44,773 nt of DNA from an uncultured Chlorobiaceae bacterium (GTDB taxonomy: Bacteria; Bacteroidota; Chlorobiia; Chlorobiales; Chlorobiaceae), in contig CAIQGA010000135.1 of the NCBI GenBank assembly GCA_903871235.1, positions 1-44,773 on the forward strand, given 5' to 3'. The notes under the pieces were generated by a model. It had not been told where the DNA came from. It worked only from the letters and a program-made list of their open reading frames with translations, and ran no database searches. Below are positions 34,412 to 43,335 of this stretch, in pieces; position 1 is the stretch's first letter; each line of letters begins with the position of its first letter. Position numbers and translations under genes: made by a program.

Positions 34412-35702
34412 TCCTCCCCCCGTCAACCATCGCCTGAAGTTCCGGACGACCAACGGCATACCGTTCAAGCGCTATCCCCTGCTCGATGGCATCCCATGCC
34501 TGGCGGATACTTGTTGCTCCCGCGCTCGGGCCCATGGGATGACCAAAAACCCCTCGACCAGGCACAAAACCAAAATCAACACTGCCCACCTTGCGGTAGA
34601 CCGTTTCAAGAGTCAATGCTGAATCACTCCCACCCGGGACAGGAAGCGAGCGCTTGAGATGACCAAAATCCTGCAGACACTCCGCAATATTCTCTTTTAC
34701 CTCCTTTTCGGGGGTCATCATCCTGCTGCCGAAGCCGGGCATGATGATCGAATCAAGACCTGCGAGCCGCTGAAGTTTGGTCATCACCCTTGAATGAACG
34801 CCATATTTCTCCATCCGGCTGAAGGCGGCAATAAAGGGAAAATGGCCGATCAGAGGCACTTTTGTATGTCGGGCAAGCATTCTGACGGCACTGAGTCCAA
34901 CCGGAAAAGCATTGATCAGCAGCGCATTTGCCCCGTTGCTGACGGCGATATCGTGCTGCTCAAGGAGCCGGTCAACCTCATCAGTGATATTGGCCAGATA
35001 TATTTTTGGCTCACCGGTTTTTCTTTCAGCCCTGGCTCTTGCCTCTCCAAGGACGTGAGAACGTTCGATAAGGGTTGACCAGTCAACATCGGCAAGCATC
35101 TCATCATCTTTGGCAATATCAAGCCCGCCAAGCCAGCTCTGATAGGCTATGTCGGCAAACTGGACCGGAGTGAGGCCGATATTGGGCTTTACCACTCCAA
35201 AAAAAATTGGACGGTTATAGGCCTGAAGAAGGTCGCGAATACCATCAATCCCAAATTTCGGGCCGTCAAAATCCTTGAGATAAGCGTCCGGGAAACTGAT
35301 ATCAAGCAGCTTGACCACCGGCACTCCGGGAGTAAAAAAGACCCCCTCCCCGCAAACTGCCGAGAGCAGATTGGGCAGTTTGGTGCCAAAATTGCAATGA
35401 GGATGTGCAATAGTGACACGGCAGGCGTGAATCGGGCCTGATTCAAAATGGTGTACCGGATAACTCAGCGCCTCAAGCTCCCCCTCTACCGTCAAACTTA
35501 TTACCTTGGCGGCATACGTTGGACGAAAATCTTCATCATGGTCAACGCGTTTCCACTGTGCCGTCGATTGTTCACTGCAAAAATGGGCAAGCGCGGTCTC
35601 AATATCTCCAACACACTCCAAATAATAATCGAGCGTCAAGTAATCAGCCATGTCGAGCTGCTCTTTTGAAGCAAAAAAACCTTTTCTATCCTCACTGTTC
35701 AT
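34407..35702 (-). CDS. RuBisCO-like protein (form IV)
   Basis: 431 residues with the RuBisCO large-subunit fold but not a carboxylase. Retained: the KPxxG lysine (Lys172, VVKPNIGL), the GGLDxxKDDE motif with the carbamylation-type Lys198, Asp200 and Glu201, and His287 (LIGHFPF). Changed: the second lysine of KPKxG is Asn174, and loop 6, which holds the essential GK in true RuBisCO, reads [14 protein letters not shown] with no equivalent lysine. The tail has [10 protein letters not shown] and [14 protein letters not shown]. In C. tepidum, loss of the homologue disturbs sulfur oxidation and causes oxidative stress; related proteins enolise or isomerise methylthio-ribulose phosphate. A terminator precedes it, so it likely has its own promoter. 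Confidence 0.95.
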   Translation of the reverse strand: MNSEDRKGFFASKEQLDMADYLTLDYYLECVGDIETALAHFCSEQSTAQWKRVDHDEDFRPTYAAKVISLTVEGELEALSYPVHHFESGPIHACRVTIAHPHCNFGTKLPNLLSAVCGEGVFFTPGVPVVKLLDISFPDAYLKDFDGPKFGIDGIRDLLQAYNRPIFFGVVKPNIGLTPVQFADIAYQSWLGGLDIAKDDEMLADVDWSTLIERSHVLGEARARAERKTGEPKIYLANITDEVDRLLEQHDIAVSNGANALLINAFPVGLSAVRMLARHTKVPLIGHFPFIAAFSRMEKYGVHSRVMTKLQRLAGLDSIIMPGFGSRMMTPEKEVKENIAECLQDFGHLKRSLPVPGGSDSALTLETVYRKVGSVDFGFVPGRGVFGHPMGPSAGATSIRQAWDAIEQGIALERYAVGRPELQAMVDGGRK

Positions 35703-35721
35703 AAAATCACGTCATACTCCC

Positions 35722-35757
35722 CACTCTTCCGACCCGGCCGGAGAGAGCAAAAGAGTG
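35722..35757 (-). promoter_or_regulatory. Inverted repeat in the RuBisCO-like gene leader
   Basis: CACTCTT (35722-35728) and AAGAGTG (35751-35757) form a perfect 7-bp dyad around a loop containing the palindrome CCGGCCGG. It lies 20-55 bases upstream of the gene's ATG, between that start and the preceding terminator, so it is either an operator or a leader hairpin. Confidence 0.4.
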
Positions 35758-35793
35758 CCCATTAAAAAAATCGAACTTTTTTGAAAAATAATA

Positions 35794-35816
35794 CAGCAGG
35801 CCACGAGAACCTGCTG
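35794..35816 (-). terminator. Rho-independent terminator after the LsrF-like gene
   Basis: On the minus strand CAGCAGG, a 9-base loop, CCTGCTG, then TATTATTTTT. A perfect 7-bp stem with a U-rich tail, 28 bases past the LsrF-like stop. It separates the aldolase operon from the RuBisCO-like gene. Confidence 0.75.
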
Positions 35817-35843
35817 CACCAAAAATATATCACCCGTCAATGA

Positions 35844-36725
35844 CTATCCTTCAGCCTTGATGGTATTAAAATAAGCAAAGGCATCCCCGGCACTCAACCC
35901 TTCATGCACCACCTTGTTGACGGCCTTCATCATAGCAAGAGGGCTGTCGCTCTGGAAAATATTGCGACCCATATCAACACCTGATGCCCCTTCATCAATG
36001 GCACGGCGCGACATTGCAAGCGCTTCGAGCTCAGGAAGTTTTTTGCCGCCAGCCATAACAATCGGCACCGGACATGAAGCAACAATCGTATTGAAATCTT
36101 CAGGCACATAATAGGTCTTGACAATCTGCGCACCAAGCTCAGCAGCCATCCGGCAGGCCAGCCTGAAATATTTGGCATCGCGCACCATATCCTTGCCCAC
36201 AGCGGTCACAGCCATGGTGGGAATACCGTAACGCAGCCCCATATCAACAAGGCGAGTCATATTGTGGATAGAGCGGGTCTCATACTCGCCACCAATAAAG
36301 ATCTGGAGGGTAATTGCGGCAACGTTCATGCGGATGGCATCCTCGATATCAACGGCAAGCTCTTCATCGGAAAGTTCCTTGAGAATGCTCGGGCCACCGC
36401 TGCAACGCATCACAACCGCCCTGGTGAGGCTTGGCGGAACGGTGGTGCGCAAAATACCACGGGTCAGCATGATGGCATCGGCATAAGGCATAAGCGGCAC
36501 AATGTTGACATCAGGACGCTCAAGACCGGTAGTCGGCCCCTGAAAATAGCCATGATCGATGGCAAGCATAACGGTTTTTCCCGTGTCTGGACGGAAGATC
36601 CTCGACAGGCGGTTTTTCATTCCCCAATCAAGGGAGTGGGCCCCTTTCAGAAAAAATCCGTGCGTGTTGACCGGAGTATCGAGATAGTACTCTTTTGCCT
36701 GTTTGTCTTTATCGTATTCCGCCAT
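35844..36725 (-). CDS. LsrF-like class I aldolase / phospho-diketone thiolase
   Basis: 293 residues from the ATG at 36725 ([10 protein letters not shown]); upstream in-frame starts give a non-conserved leader. It matches Escherichia coli LsrF along its whole length as I remember it: ALDWGM-type [60 protein letters not shown] with Lys203 at the same number as the LsrF catalytic lysine, AGGKKLPE and [15 protein letters not shown]. LsrF cleaves 3-hydroxy-2,4-pentanedione-5-phosphate with CoA to DHAP and acetyl-CoA in autoinducer-2 breakdown. No lsrK, lsrG or Lsr transporter gene is seen, so the physiological substrate may differ. It follows the aldolase/SDR fusion by about 60 bases. Confidence 0.9.
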   Translation of the reverse strand: MAEYDKDKQAKEYYLDTPVNTHGFFLKGAHSLDWGMKNRLSRIFRPDTGKTVMLAIDHGYFQGPTTGLERPDVNIVPLMPYADAIMLTRGILRTTVPPSLTRAVVMRCSGGPSILKELSDEELAVDIEDAIRMNVAAITLQIFIGGEYETRSIHNMTRLVDMGLRYGIPTMAVTAVGKDMVRDAKYFRLACRMAAELGAQIVKTYYVPEDFNTIVASCPVPIVMAGGKKLPELEALAMSRRAIDEGASGVDMGRNIFQSDSPLAMMKAVNKVVHEGLSAGDAFAYFNTIKAEG

Positions 36726-36786
36726 AATAGGTGCTCTCCGCTTTTTTTCGGTTGTGGTTATTGTTCTTGATAACTCTCTCTTTCGG

Positions 36787-38904
36787 TCAGCGAAGCGCGG
36801 CTGCAATGTTGCCGCCATCCACTGTGGTAATTGAACCGGTTGTCCTGATTTCGAGCGCAAGATGCACAAAAGCCTCTGCAACATCTTCGGCGGTCACCTC
36901 AAGCTGCAAAAGGTTTCCGGCCATGTACTCCTTTTCACTCAAACCGCGGGCGGTTGAGCGGGCCTTGATCATCTCTGCGGTCAAAAGGCCGCTGCGAATA
37001 CGGTCGGCATTGATTCCATTTGAACGAATGCCGTCACGTCCGTGGTCAAGGGCATATTGGCGCACCAAAAAGAGCGTCGCCGCCTTCGCCAGACCGTAAG
37101 GGCCAAAGTCCGGACCGGGATTGACCGCCTGTTTTGAAACATTGAACAGCAATACACCGCCGGTACCCTGGAGCTTCATCACCCTGACCGCCTCCTGCGC
37201 AATGGACTGGTGCGAAAAAAAGTTGATTTCAAAGCTCTTGCGCAGCAACTCGTCAGAGACTTCTCCGATGCGCCCCTGAATGGCAGCACCAACGTTGGAG
37301 ACAATAATATCCACACCGCCAAAGCGACGACAGGCTGCATCGAAAGCTGCACGAACATCACGCTTTGAGGTGACGTCACAGGTAAGGGCAAGGAGATTGC
37401 CGCCAAGCTCCTCAGTTGCACGATCAAGTGACTCACGAGTCAGATCAAGAATGACCAGTTCAGCCCCTCTCTGGCGGAACGCTCTGGCCGTTGCAAGACC
37501 GATGCCGCTCGCCGCCCCTGTAACCAGCACAACCTTACCGGCAAAGACATCATGGTGCACCTTGGTCATCTTGGCCTGCTCCATGTCCCAATACTCAATT
37601 TCAAACGCCTCACGGTCACAGATAGACTCAAAGGTACCAACCGATTCGGCGTCAAGGATGGCCGAGGCGGTACCGGTTGCAATGTCGGCATTGACTGCCG
37701 CCAACTCGGCGGTTTTACCAAGGCCGAAGAGCCCGAGACCGGGCACCAGCACCACCCTTGGCAACGGGTCGAGCATGGTAACCGGCATATCGGAAGCCTG
37801 CTGCTGGGCCGTAAAATAGTCGATATACTCCTGACGGTAACGCTGCACGGCCTCATGCACCGCCGCCTTGAACGCCGGCATGTCGGCCGCATCGGGAGCC
37901 GGAACAACAAGCGGCCGGTTTTTGGTGCGAATAATAAAATCGGGCGTCACAGCACCCTTTTGACTCATCGTAAGGAGAGCAGCACTGTTGACATAGTCGA
38001 GAATGGCGGGCGAAGTGCGGAAATCGAGCACAAACTGATGGTACTCACGCATACCGGGAGCCTTTTCATCAACGCAGGCTCCCCTGATAACGGGAGCGGT
38101 CACTTCGACCGAAGCAATTGCTGACGGCAGCGATGCCGACGGAAAGACTTTTCGGCCTGCTTTCTTAATCCGCTCCTCAAGCGTCGTGACGGCCTCTATC
38201 ATCCGGCTGTAACCCTCGCTTGCCGTTGCGCCGAAAGTGACCAGACCATGCTTTTGCAGCACCAGCCCCCTGATCTCCGGATTTTTCTCATAAACGATAG
38301 CCGCAGCGCGTGCAAGGCCAAGGCCCGGCTTGATATAGGGAACAGAGCCAAAGCTCTCCCCCAGCGTTTCACCAACGAAAGTGGTGCCATCAGGCTGATT
38401 GCTGAGAGTAAGCAGGGCAAACGAATGGGTATGAAAAATAAAACGGTGCGGCAGAAAAGCGTGCAGAAGGGTCTCAATCGAAGGGGTAAGGCGGTGCTCC
38501 GCCATGTGGTCAGTAAGACTGAACATGTTCAAAAGCAGAAGATGTTTGAACTCTTTGGTCGAAAAGCGCTGAAGAGCCTCTTCACTTACAGTATCGTTAC
38601 GGGTAAAAAGTTCACCCAGTTTACGCAGCGGACCGAGCCGCAGCGGGGTGTAATCACAAGCGGAAACGCGGCTCAAATCGACACCACTGGCCTTGATTAA
38701 AAGCACATCCGCGCGGTTACCAACAAGATCAACCAATTCGCACTTGACCGAAGTATTCCCCCCGCCGTGCATCACCAGCGAACTTTCGCGGCCAAGCAGG
38801 CGGGAAGCATAAACCAGCTCGGCAAGTTCCGGCTGTATCCCGGTTGAGCTGCACTGCTCTTTGACGGAGCATTGAAGATCGGCGTTATTCCAAAGGTTCT
38901 GCAT
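36787..38904 (-). CDS. Bifunctional class II aldolase / short-chain dehydrogenase
   Basis: 705-residue fusion. The N-terminal class II aldolase/adducin domain has [18 protein letters not shown] and the zinc-ligand motif FHTHSF (His158, His160), and later [10 protein letters not shown]. The C-terminal SDR domain (from about residue 465) has [24 protein letters not shown] and the Tyr-x3-Lys site GPYGLAKA. Such fusions (RhaEW-type) split rhamnulose-1-phosphate to DHAP plus lactaldehyde and oxidise the aldehyde. Other deoxy-ketose-1-phosphates could also fit. It precedes the LsrF-like gene in the same direction and is probably in one operon with it and perhaps with bchV. No rhamnose kinase or isomerase is visible, which argues against simple rhamnose catabolism. 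Confidence 0.92.
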   Translation of the reverse strand: MQNLWNNADLQCSVKEQCSSTGIQPELAELVYASRLLGRESSLVMHGGGNTSVKCELVDLVGNRADVLLIKASGVDLSRVSACDYTPLRLGPLRKLGELFTRNDTVSEEALQRFSTKEFKHLLLLNMFSLTDHMAEHRLTPSIETLLHAFLPHRFIFHTHSFALLTLSNQPDGTTFVGETLGESFGSVPYIKPGLGLARAAAIVYEKNPEIRGLVLQKHGLVTFGATASEGYSRMIEAVTTLEERIKKAGRKVFPSASLPSAIASVEVTAPVIRGACVDEKAPGMREYHQFVLDFRTSPAILDYVNSAALLTMSQKGAVTPDFIIRTKNRPLVVPAPDAADMPAFKAAVHEAVQRYRQEYIDYFTAQQQASDMPVTMLDPLPRVVLVPGLGLFGLGKTAELAAVNADIATGTASAILDAESVGTFESICDREAFEIEYWDMEQAKMTKVHHDVFAGKVVLVTGAASGIGLATARAFRQRGAELVILDLTRESLDRATEELGGNLLALTCDVTSKRDVRAAFDAACRRFGGVDIIVSNVGAAIQGRIGEVSDELLRKSFEINFFSHQSIAQEAVRVMKLQGTGGVLLFNVSKQAVNPGPDFGPYGLAKAATLFLVRQYALDHGRDGIRSNGINADRIRSGLLTAEMIKARSTARGLSEKEYMAGNLLQLEVTAEDVAEAFVHLALEIRTTGSITTVDGGNIAAALR

Positions 38905-38985
38905 AAGAAATCATACTTCTTGACACCCTGCGTGCGGCGTGTCTTATTAAAAAATAACGATAGCAAAAAATGAACCTGCCCCGGG

Positions 38986-39210
38986 TCACGCCCGCCCTCT
39001 CTTTTTCTTTTCATGCCACCCCTCAATCAAAAAGCCGGAGCCGTAGATAAGCAGAAACCCGGGGATCACCACAGCAAGAAAGGAGAGCCTCTCATCAATG
39101 GAGGGCAACTGGCCGGAAGACCAGATCATCCAGACAAGCAGGCACCAGATCGGCCCGACAAAAAGAAACGTGATATTCCAGAGCTTCTTGAAACTGTGTT
39201 GCATGACCAT
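38986..39210 (-). CDS. Small two-helix membrane protein
   Basis: 74 residues: short hydrophilic start (MVMQHSFKKLW), helix one about 12-30 (NITFLFVGPIWCLLVWMIW), a loop with SIDERL, helix two about 43-60 (FLAVVIPGFLLIYGSGF), and a basic tail HEKKKRGRA. No known motif. It begins 36 bases after the bchV-like stop and 81 bases before the aldolase fusion, same strand, and may be co-transcribed with bchV. Either of the two initial ATG codons could be the start. Confidence 0.5.
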   Translation of the reverse strand: MVMQHSFKKLWNITFLFVGPIWCLLVWMIWSSGQLPSIDERLSFLAVVIPGFLLIYGSGFLIEGWHEKKKRGRA

Positions 39211-39246
39211 TACAATATCTTGAGAAAAAAAAGCGGAAACCCCCCG

Positions 39247-39720
39247 TCAAATTTTGCCGTCTATACGAAGCTTGCGTTCATTGCGTTTTTCAAGGATGAT
39301 CCTGACCAGGTACTGCAACGCATTAAGTATGTAGGTACAGTAAGCAAGAAAAGCATCGAGCAGCAACACATGTTCAGAATAGCGACGCCAGGCCAGAAAA
39401 AAATAGAGTAAATGAAAAAATGCAGCAATGGTGCTGCCGACATCCTCCCAGAAAAACTCTTTTGAGTAGACCCATTTATTGAAAATTTCCTTCTCAAAAA
39501 ACATACCAGTTATAAAGAGAAGGGCAAAAAAGAGGGTTTTGAAGAGAATGGCTACGCTGACCCAGTAAAAACTGGTGACAAAAAGGGAATTTGCGTAGAG
39601 CACTGTTGTGGTAAGACCAACAACAAAAAAGAGAAACTGGACAGGAGCAAGAATAATCTGGATATCGGTCCAGATGGAAGCGTTTCTTTTGACAAGCTGT
39701 TCGGGGGTATAACGAGCCAT
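39247..39720 (-). CDS. bchV: 3-vinyl (bacterio)chlorophyllide hydratase, BchF/BchV family
   Basis: Hydrates the C-3 vinyl group of chlorophyllide precursors to 3-hydroxyethyl in bacteriochlorophyll synthesis. The 157 residues begin [20 protein letters not shown], the family start. [44 protein letters not shown] and [10 protein letters not shown] follow, giving four membrane helices. Green sulfur bacteria have two paralogues, BchF and BchV. The position a few genes from the RuBisCO-like gene matches BchV of C. tepidum as I recall, but the paralogue is not proven from sequence. BchV favours the S-configured, highly alkylated products of Bchl c/d/e. GAGAG lies immediately before the ATG. Confidence 0.82.
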   Translation of the reverse strand: MARYTPEQLVKRNASIWTDIQIILAPVQFLFFVVGLTTTVLYANSLFVTSFYWVSVAILFKTLFFALLFITGMFFEKEIFNKWVYSKEFFWEDVGSTIAAFFHLLYFFLAWRRYSEHVLLLDAFLAYCTYILNALQYLVRIILEKRNERKLRIDGKI

Positions 39721-39853
39721 CTCTCTTGTACGCTTAACTTATAAAAAAAATTATATCGACCGGAGCGGCGCCACCTGCAGGACCAGGAGACTCACCCTGA
39801 ACGGAAAGGAATATAGTAAAATTGAAGAGAGAGAAAAAACCCGGCAGAGAGAG

Positions 39854-39888
39854 AAGTGCAGAGAAAGCACTTTCGCCCGGGAGCGAAA
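39854..39888 (-). terminator. Overlapping hairpins after the response regulator gene
   Basis: Two mutually exclusive stems: AAGTGC/GCACTT (39854-39872) and TTTCGC/GCGAAA (39871-39888), sharing two bases. On the minus strand they are followed, after a C/T-rich stretch and GCCGGG, by TTTTTT near 39836-39841. They lie 16 bases past the regulator stop. The rest of the 39721-39903 gap is purine-rich with no gene. Confidence 0.5.
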
Positions 39889-39903
39889 AGCACTGCTGTG
39901 GCC

Positions 39904-40659
39904 CTACACCACAACAATACCTGCCGAAAAACTGTACCCGTTACCATGTGACGTATGGATTGGCGACTGGCTTGAAACGGCCTCAATTTTTTGACGCAGG
40001 CGCTTGACAAGCGATTCAAGGGAGCTGTTGCCCGACTCATTATTGATGTAGCCCAGATTTTTCAGAAGAGTAGTGCGCGGCACCACCTGCTTCTGGCAGG
40101 CAACAAGCAAGGTCAAAAAATCAAATTCTTTCGATGTAAGCTTGATACACTCCTGCTGTGGCGTCACCAGTTGCCAGTGCATGCCAACAAGTTTCCAGAA
40201 GAGGGAATCAGAATCCTCTGCGAGCTGCTTTTTGCGTGCGACATGCAACGGCGGCTGAGCCACCAGTTCATCACTCCGGTTGAGAAGCGTTTTGATGGCC
40301 GCAACAAGCTCACGAAAATCGACCGGCTTCGACAGATAAAGATCGGCACCCGAATCATAACCGGCAAGCCGGTCGTTGATGGTTGAAAAACCCGTCAACA
40401 TGATAATCCGCATATCGGTATTTTTTCTCAGATATGCAGCAAGCTCCAGACCACTCTGGTCAGGAAGGCCGACATCAAGAATGGCAAGCTCAAAAGAGTC
40501 CTCAATGCGCTGATAAAAATCAAAAACCGTTGAAACCGCCGTCACGTCATACCCGGCAAAGGTCAAATAATGGACAATGAGTTTCAGGAACTCCAGCTCA
40601 TCGTCAACGACGATAACACGCCGCCGAGTACTTTCCAATATTTCGTTTTGAGGTATCAT
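39904..40659 (-). CDS. OmpR-type response regulator
   Basis: 251 residues from the ATG at 40659 (MIPQNEILES). The receiver domain shows VIVVDDE (acidic Asp19/Asp20), phospho-acceptor Asp62 in AILDVGLPDQSG and Lys111 in YLSKPVDF. After a linker, the winged-helix domain has IKLTSKEFDFLTLLVACQKQ, TTLLKNLGY and SLESLVKRLRQKIE. It should bind DNA after phosphorylation. No kinase is adjacent; two orphan kinases lie 7-14 kb away. It starts 29 bases after the stop of the giant surface-protein gene on the same strand, so it may be partly co-transcribed with it. Confidence 0.9.
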   Translation of the reverse strand: MIPQNEILESTRRRVIVVDDELEFLKLIVHYLTFAGYDVTAVSTVFDFYQRIEDSFELAILDVGLPDQSGLELAAYLRKNTDMRIIMLTGFSTINDRLAGYDSGADLYLSKPVDFRELVAAIKTLLNRSDELVAQPPLHVARKKQLAEDSDSLFWKLVGMHWQLVTPQQECIKLTSKEFDFLTLLVACQKQVVPRTTLLKNLGYINNESGNSSLESLVKRLRQKIEAVSSQSPIHTSHGNGYSFSAGIVVV

Positions 40660-40688
40660 GGCACAAGGTAACAGAAAAATCACAAATG

Positions 40689-43226
40689 TCAATGAGTCAG
40701 CGCCCAACTGCCATCAACATCACCCTTGACAATGCCAATCAACTGCAATGTATGATCCTGCTCCAACGTAAGTGGCAACGGATTGTCCGGCCAGACAACA
40801 TGGCTTCTCGTCATACTCTCACTGCCCACACTGTCGGGCACAAAAATCCACTCACTTGCAGGCGCTGTTTCGAGATGCACCGCCATCCTCAGGATATTGA
40901 GGGCATCAGCGGATTTGACGAAACCATCCCTGTTGATATCAGCCGCAAGGTACTGGTAAGGGGATATGGCACTCCCGTCAAGATTGGGATTCAACCCCAC
41001 GGCCATCTTGAGTGCGGCGAGAGCGTCATTTGCATCAACGGCGCTGATTTCGGCCGTACTGGCAACTTTGGCACTGCTCAGGGTGTAGGTTCCCTCATTC
41101 ATCGTGATGGACTGATAGTGGCCATCACTGCCGGTGGTCATCGTGTCGAACGCTATTCCGAAAGGAGAAACGGTATCGCTGTCCAAATCACCTGCACTCA
41201 AAATGAGTTCAAAGTGATCCGGAATGGCTGGCGCCGTAAGCGTCAGGGTTCCGAGTTTTACCGGCCCGGCTGACAAGGGTGTGAAACCCATGCCACCAAA
41301 AATAAACTGTCCGGGAGTCTCTGCATTGCTTGCAGTAATCCATCCCGATAACCCGGCGGCACTCTGCCATGCTGCCACTGATCCTGCCGGCAAGGCAAAT
41401 TCCAGCCGCACACTATCAATAGTGCTCTTTGTCGAGGTCTCCCAGATCTCTATGGTACGGCTGCCATCGGCCAAAAGCTGTATGTTCCTGAATTCGACCA
41501 GTTGAGTAGGCGCCGGCACTGAAGCAAGAGAGGTCGTAACGCCTGTAATAGCCTCACCGGTTTTCCAGAAAATCGCCCCGCCGCCCACCTCATGGGTAGC
41601 AATCACCGTCGTAAAATCGTAGGTGCCGGAATCGACAAAATGGTTTCCCGCTGCATCCTCAATGCTCCCGTCAGCCAGCGTGACGAAGTAATGGGTGCCA
41701 TTCAGCAAATCATCGGCAGGATTGATGGTCAAGGTCGAGCCCGAAATTGTTGCAGAACTCCCCACAACCGGCCCATTGGCCGAGCCACTGTGAATAGCTA
41801 TGGCCGCCCCCCCCGTCTGAATCGCTTCACTGAAATGCAGCACAATATCGCTGCCAATCGCAACATCGGCGGCCCCGTCACCCGGAGTGCACGACGTGAG
41901 AGTTGGAGCCAAAAGATCATCCGTACCGGCAATGGTTACCGTCACCGCCTGCGGTGTACCATCGGCAGCAGTCACCGTGAAACTGTCGGTGTAGTGCTGC
42001 CCACCCACAAACTCGCTGTGCGCACTGTCTGCAAGGTAGCTCCACACACCACCAGAGGTCATACTGAACGTCCCGAAGCCATGATTGCCCGCCACATCGG
42101 TCTGCGCAACAAAAAGGTTCGCCGTACCATCAACATCGGTCGAAGTAAGCGTACCCGTCGCCGTAAGCGGTATGTCGGTCTCAGTAAGGCTCACCGAACT
42201 CGTGCCACTGATGACCGCCGGGTCGTTTGTACCCGCGATGGCGACCGTCGCAGTCTGGGCAGTCAAGCCGCCCTGGCCATCAGAGATGGTGTAACTGGCA
42301 ACAATGGTTACATGCTGGCCAAGCGCAAGATGGTCAAAGAGCGCATCTGAGGGGTTCACCCGCAAACCAGTGCCCGACAACGTGACTCCCGACGGCAAAT
42401 CACGAGCCAAATTTCCGGTTGGCGCACCATCCACCATGTAGGTAAGGGTGCCGAGAGTCAACGTCCCTCCATCAGCATCAGAAGCCCCACCCAAAAGGTT
42501 CAGGGTATAAGCCGCATAACCTTCACTCACATTGCTTGTCAAAGCACCCAACACTGTCGGAGCATCATTCGTACCAGCAATAGTAACGGTGATTCGCTCC
42601 GTAATCTTGCCATCAGCAGATGCGGCAAAAAAAGTGTCGGTATAGTCATGGCTGGCAACAAACTCATTGTGAGCCGTGTTCGCCGTATAACTCCACACAC
42701 CGGAAGTCGTGACGCCAAAACTGCCATAGCCATTGTCACCAGCCACATTCGAGCGGGCAACAAAGAGAGGTGTTCCCGAGGACGAGGTACCCAAAACCCC
42801 TGTGGCAGTGAGCGCCGCATCAGTTTCAATCAACGTGCAAAGTGCGGGAAGCCCTCCCGACATCACAAGAGCAGTGCTATTGTAACCCAATCCCGTCCCC
42901 TTCACAAGCGCAGCACTAAAGCCGCTGCTCTCTGTAACTGAAAAGCTGATGGTCTCCAGCAAAAGATCAGCACCTCCACTGTTCAATGGAGTCGAAAATG
43001 AAAAACCACCATCATAAAACTCGCCTGCAACAGCAAAATTGCTCATCATATACCAGCCTGTAAATGCCGCAGGATTACGCGTCACGCTAAGCCAGGTGGC
43101 CCTGGAAAAATCGTAGGCCAGAACCAGATCAATGCCAGTCGCAACAACACCAGCCTTCAACCAAACCTGAAGATCCAGGCCAGCGGCAGTAGAATGCGTC
43201 TTGAGCTCAAGCACAGAATTTTGCAT
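40689..43226 (-). CDS. Large repeat-containing surface/secreted protein, VCBS-cadherin-like with cohesin/dockerin-like tail
   Basis: 845 residues, no Sec signal at the N-terminus (MQNSVLELKTHSTAAGL), which suggests type I secretion or similar. Order: cohesin-like region (about 15-60); VCBS-type repeat ending TIAGTNDAP; cadherin-like DADGGTLTLGTLTYMVDG block; a second VCBS repeat ending TIAGTDD; and a Big/SwmB-like domain (FSEAIQTGGAAIAIHSG, then NHFVDSGTYDF). A cohesin-like domain (about 580-720) follows, then a dockerin-like EF-hand region with AADINRDGFVKSADALNILR. The end reads LQLIGIVKGDVDGSWALTH. The neighbour at 43336-44773 shares the tail. Probable roles are adhesion or a surface layer; no enzyme domain is seen. 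Confidence 0.85.
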   Translation of the reverse strand: MQNSVLELKTHSTAAGLDLQVWLKAGVVATGIDLVLAYDFSRATWLSVTRNPAAFTGWYMMSNFAVAGEFYDGGFSFSTPLNSGGADLLLETISFSVTESSGFSAALVKGTGLGYNSTALVMSGGLPALCTLIETDAALTATGVLGTSSSGTPLFVARSNVAGDNGYGSFGVTTSGVWSYTANTAHNEFVASHDYTDTFFAASADGKITERITVTIAGTNDAPTVLGALTSNVSEGYAAYTLNLLGGASDADGGTLTLGTLTYMVDGAPTGNLARDLPSGVTLSGTGLRVNPSDALFDHLALGQHVTIVASYTISDGQGGLTAQTATVAIAGTNDPAVISGTSSVSLTETDIPLTATGTLTSTDVDGTANLFVAQTDVAGNHGFGTFSMTSGGVWSYLADSAHSEFVGGQHYTDSFTVTAADGTPQAVTVTIAGTDDLLAPTLTSCTPGDGAADVAIGSDIVLHFSEAIQTGGAAIAIHSGSANGPVVGSSATISGSTLTINPADDLLNGTHYFVTLADGSIEDAAGNHFVDSGTYDFTTVIATHEVGGGAIFWKTGEAITGVTTSLASVPAPTQLVEFRNIQLLADGSRTIEIWETSTKSTIDSVRLEFALPAGSVAAWQSAAGLSGWITASNAETPGQFIFGGMGFTPLSAGPVKLGTLTLTAPAIPDHFELILSAGDLDSDTVSPFGIAFDTMTTGSDGHYQSITMNEGTYTLSSAKVASTAEISAVDANDALAALKMAVGLNPNLDGSAISPYQYLAADINRDGFVKSADALNILRMAVHLETAPASEWIFVPDSVGSESMTRSHVVWPDNPLPLTLEQDHTLQLIGIVKGDVDGSWALTH

Positions 43227-43335
43227 GGTAAAAGGGTTTAAGCATCACAAGGATGCTCCCGGAAATCATTGTTGCAAACGACTCCCGGAAACATCCTCAT
43301 GTTACCATTTCTTTTCAAGAATTACCAGAAAAGAA
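43227..43335. promoter_or_regulatory. Spacer between the two giant genes with dyads and a direct repeat
   Basis: Just past the upstream gene's stop, TTCTTTTC (43309-43316) and GAAAAGAA (43328-43335) form an 8-bp AT-rich stem without a following T-run. CTCCCGGAAA occurs twice (43256-43265 and 43282-43291), 26 bases apart. Near the next start AGCATC/GATGCT forms a small hairpin. These may act as a weak terminator plus an operator or leader for the downstream gene. Confidence 0.35.

Noticed and set aside
34407-35702. True carbon-fixing RuBisCO
   Set aside because: Loop 6 lacks the essential lysine and the KPKxG second lysine is Asn. Green sulfur bacteria fix carbon by the reverse TCA cycle.
36787-38904. 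Complete rhamnose catabolic locus
   Set aside because: Only the aldolase/dehydrogenase fusion is present; no rhamnose isomerase, kinase, transporter or regulator is visible nearby.
41592-42350. 252-codon plus-strand frame opposite the giant surface protein
   Set aside because: The translation is low-complexity and arginine-rich with no motif. The opposite strand encodes clear VCBS repeats, so this is a shadow of repetitive coding sequence.
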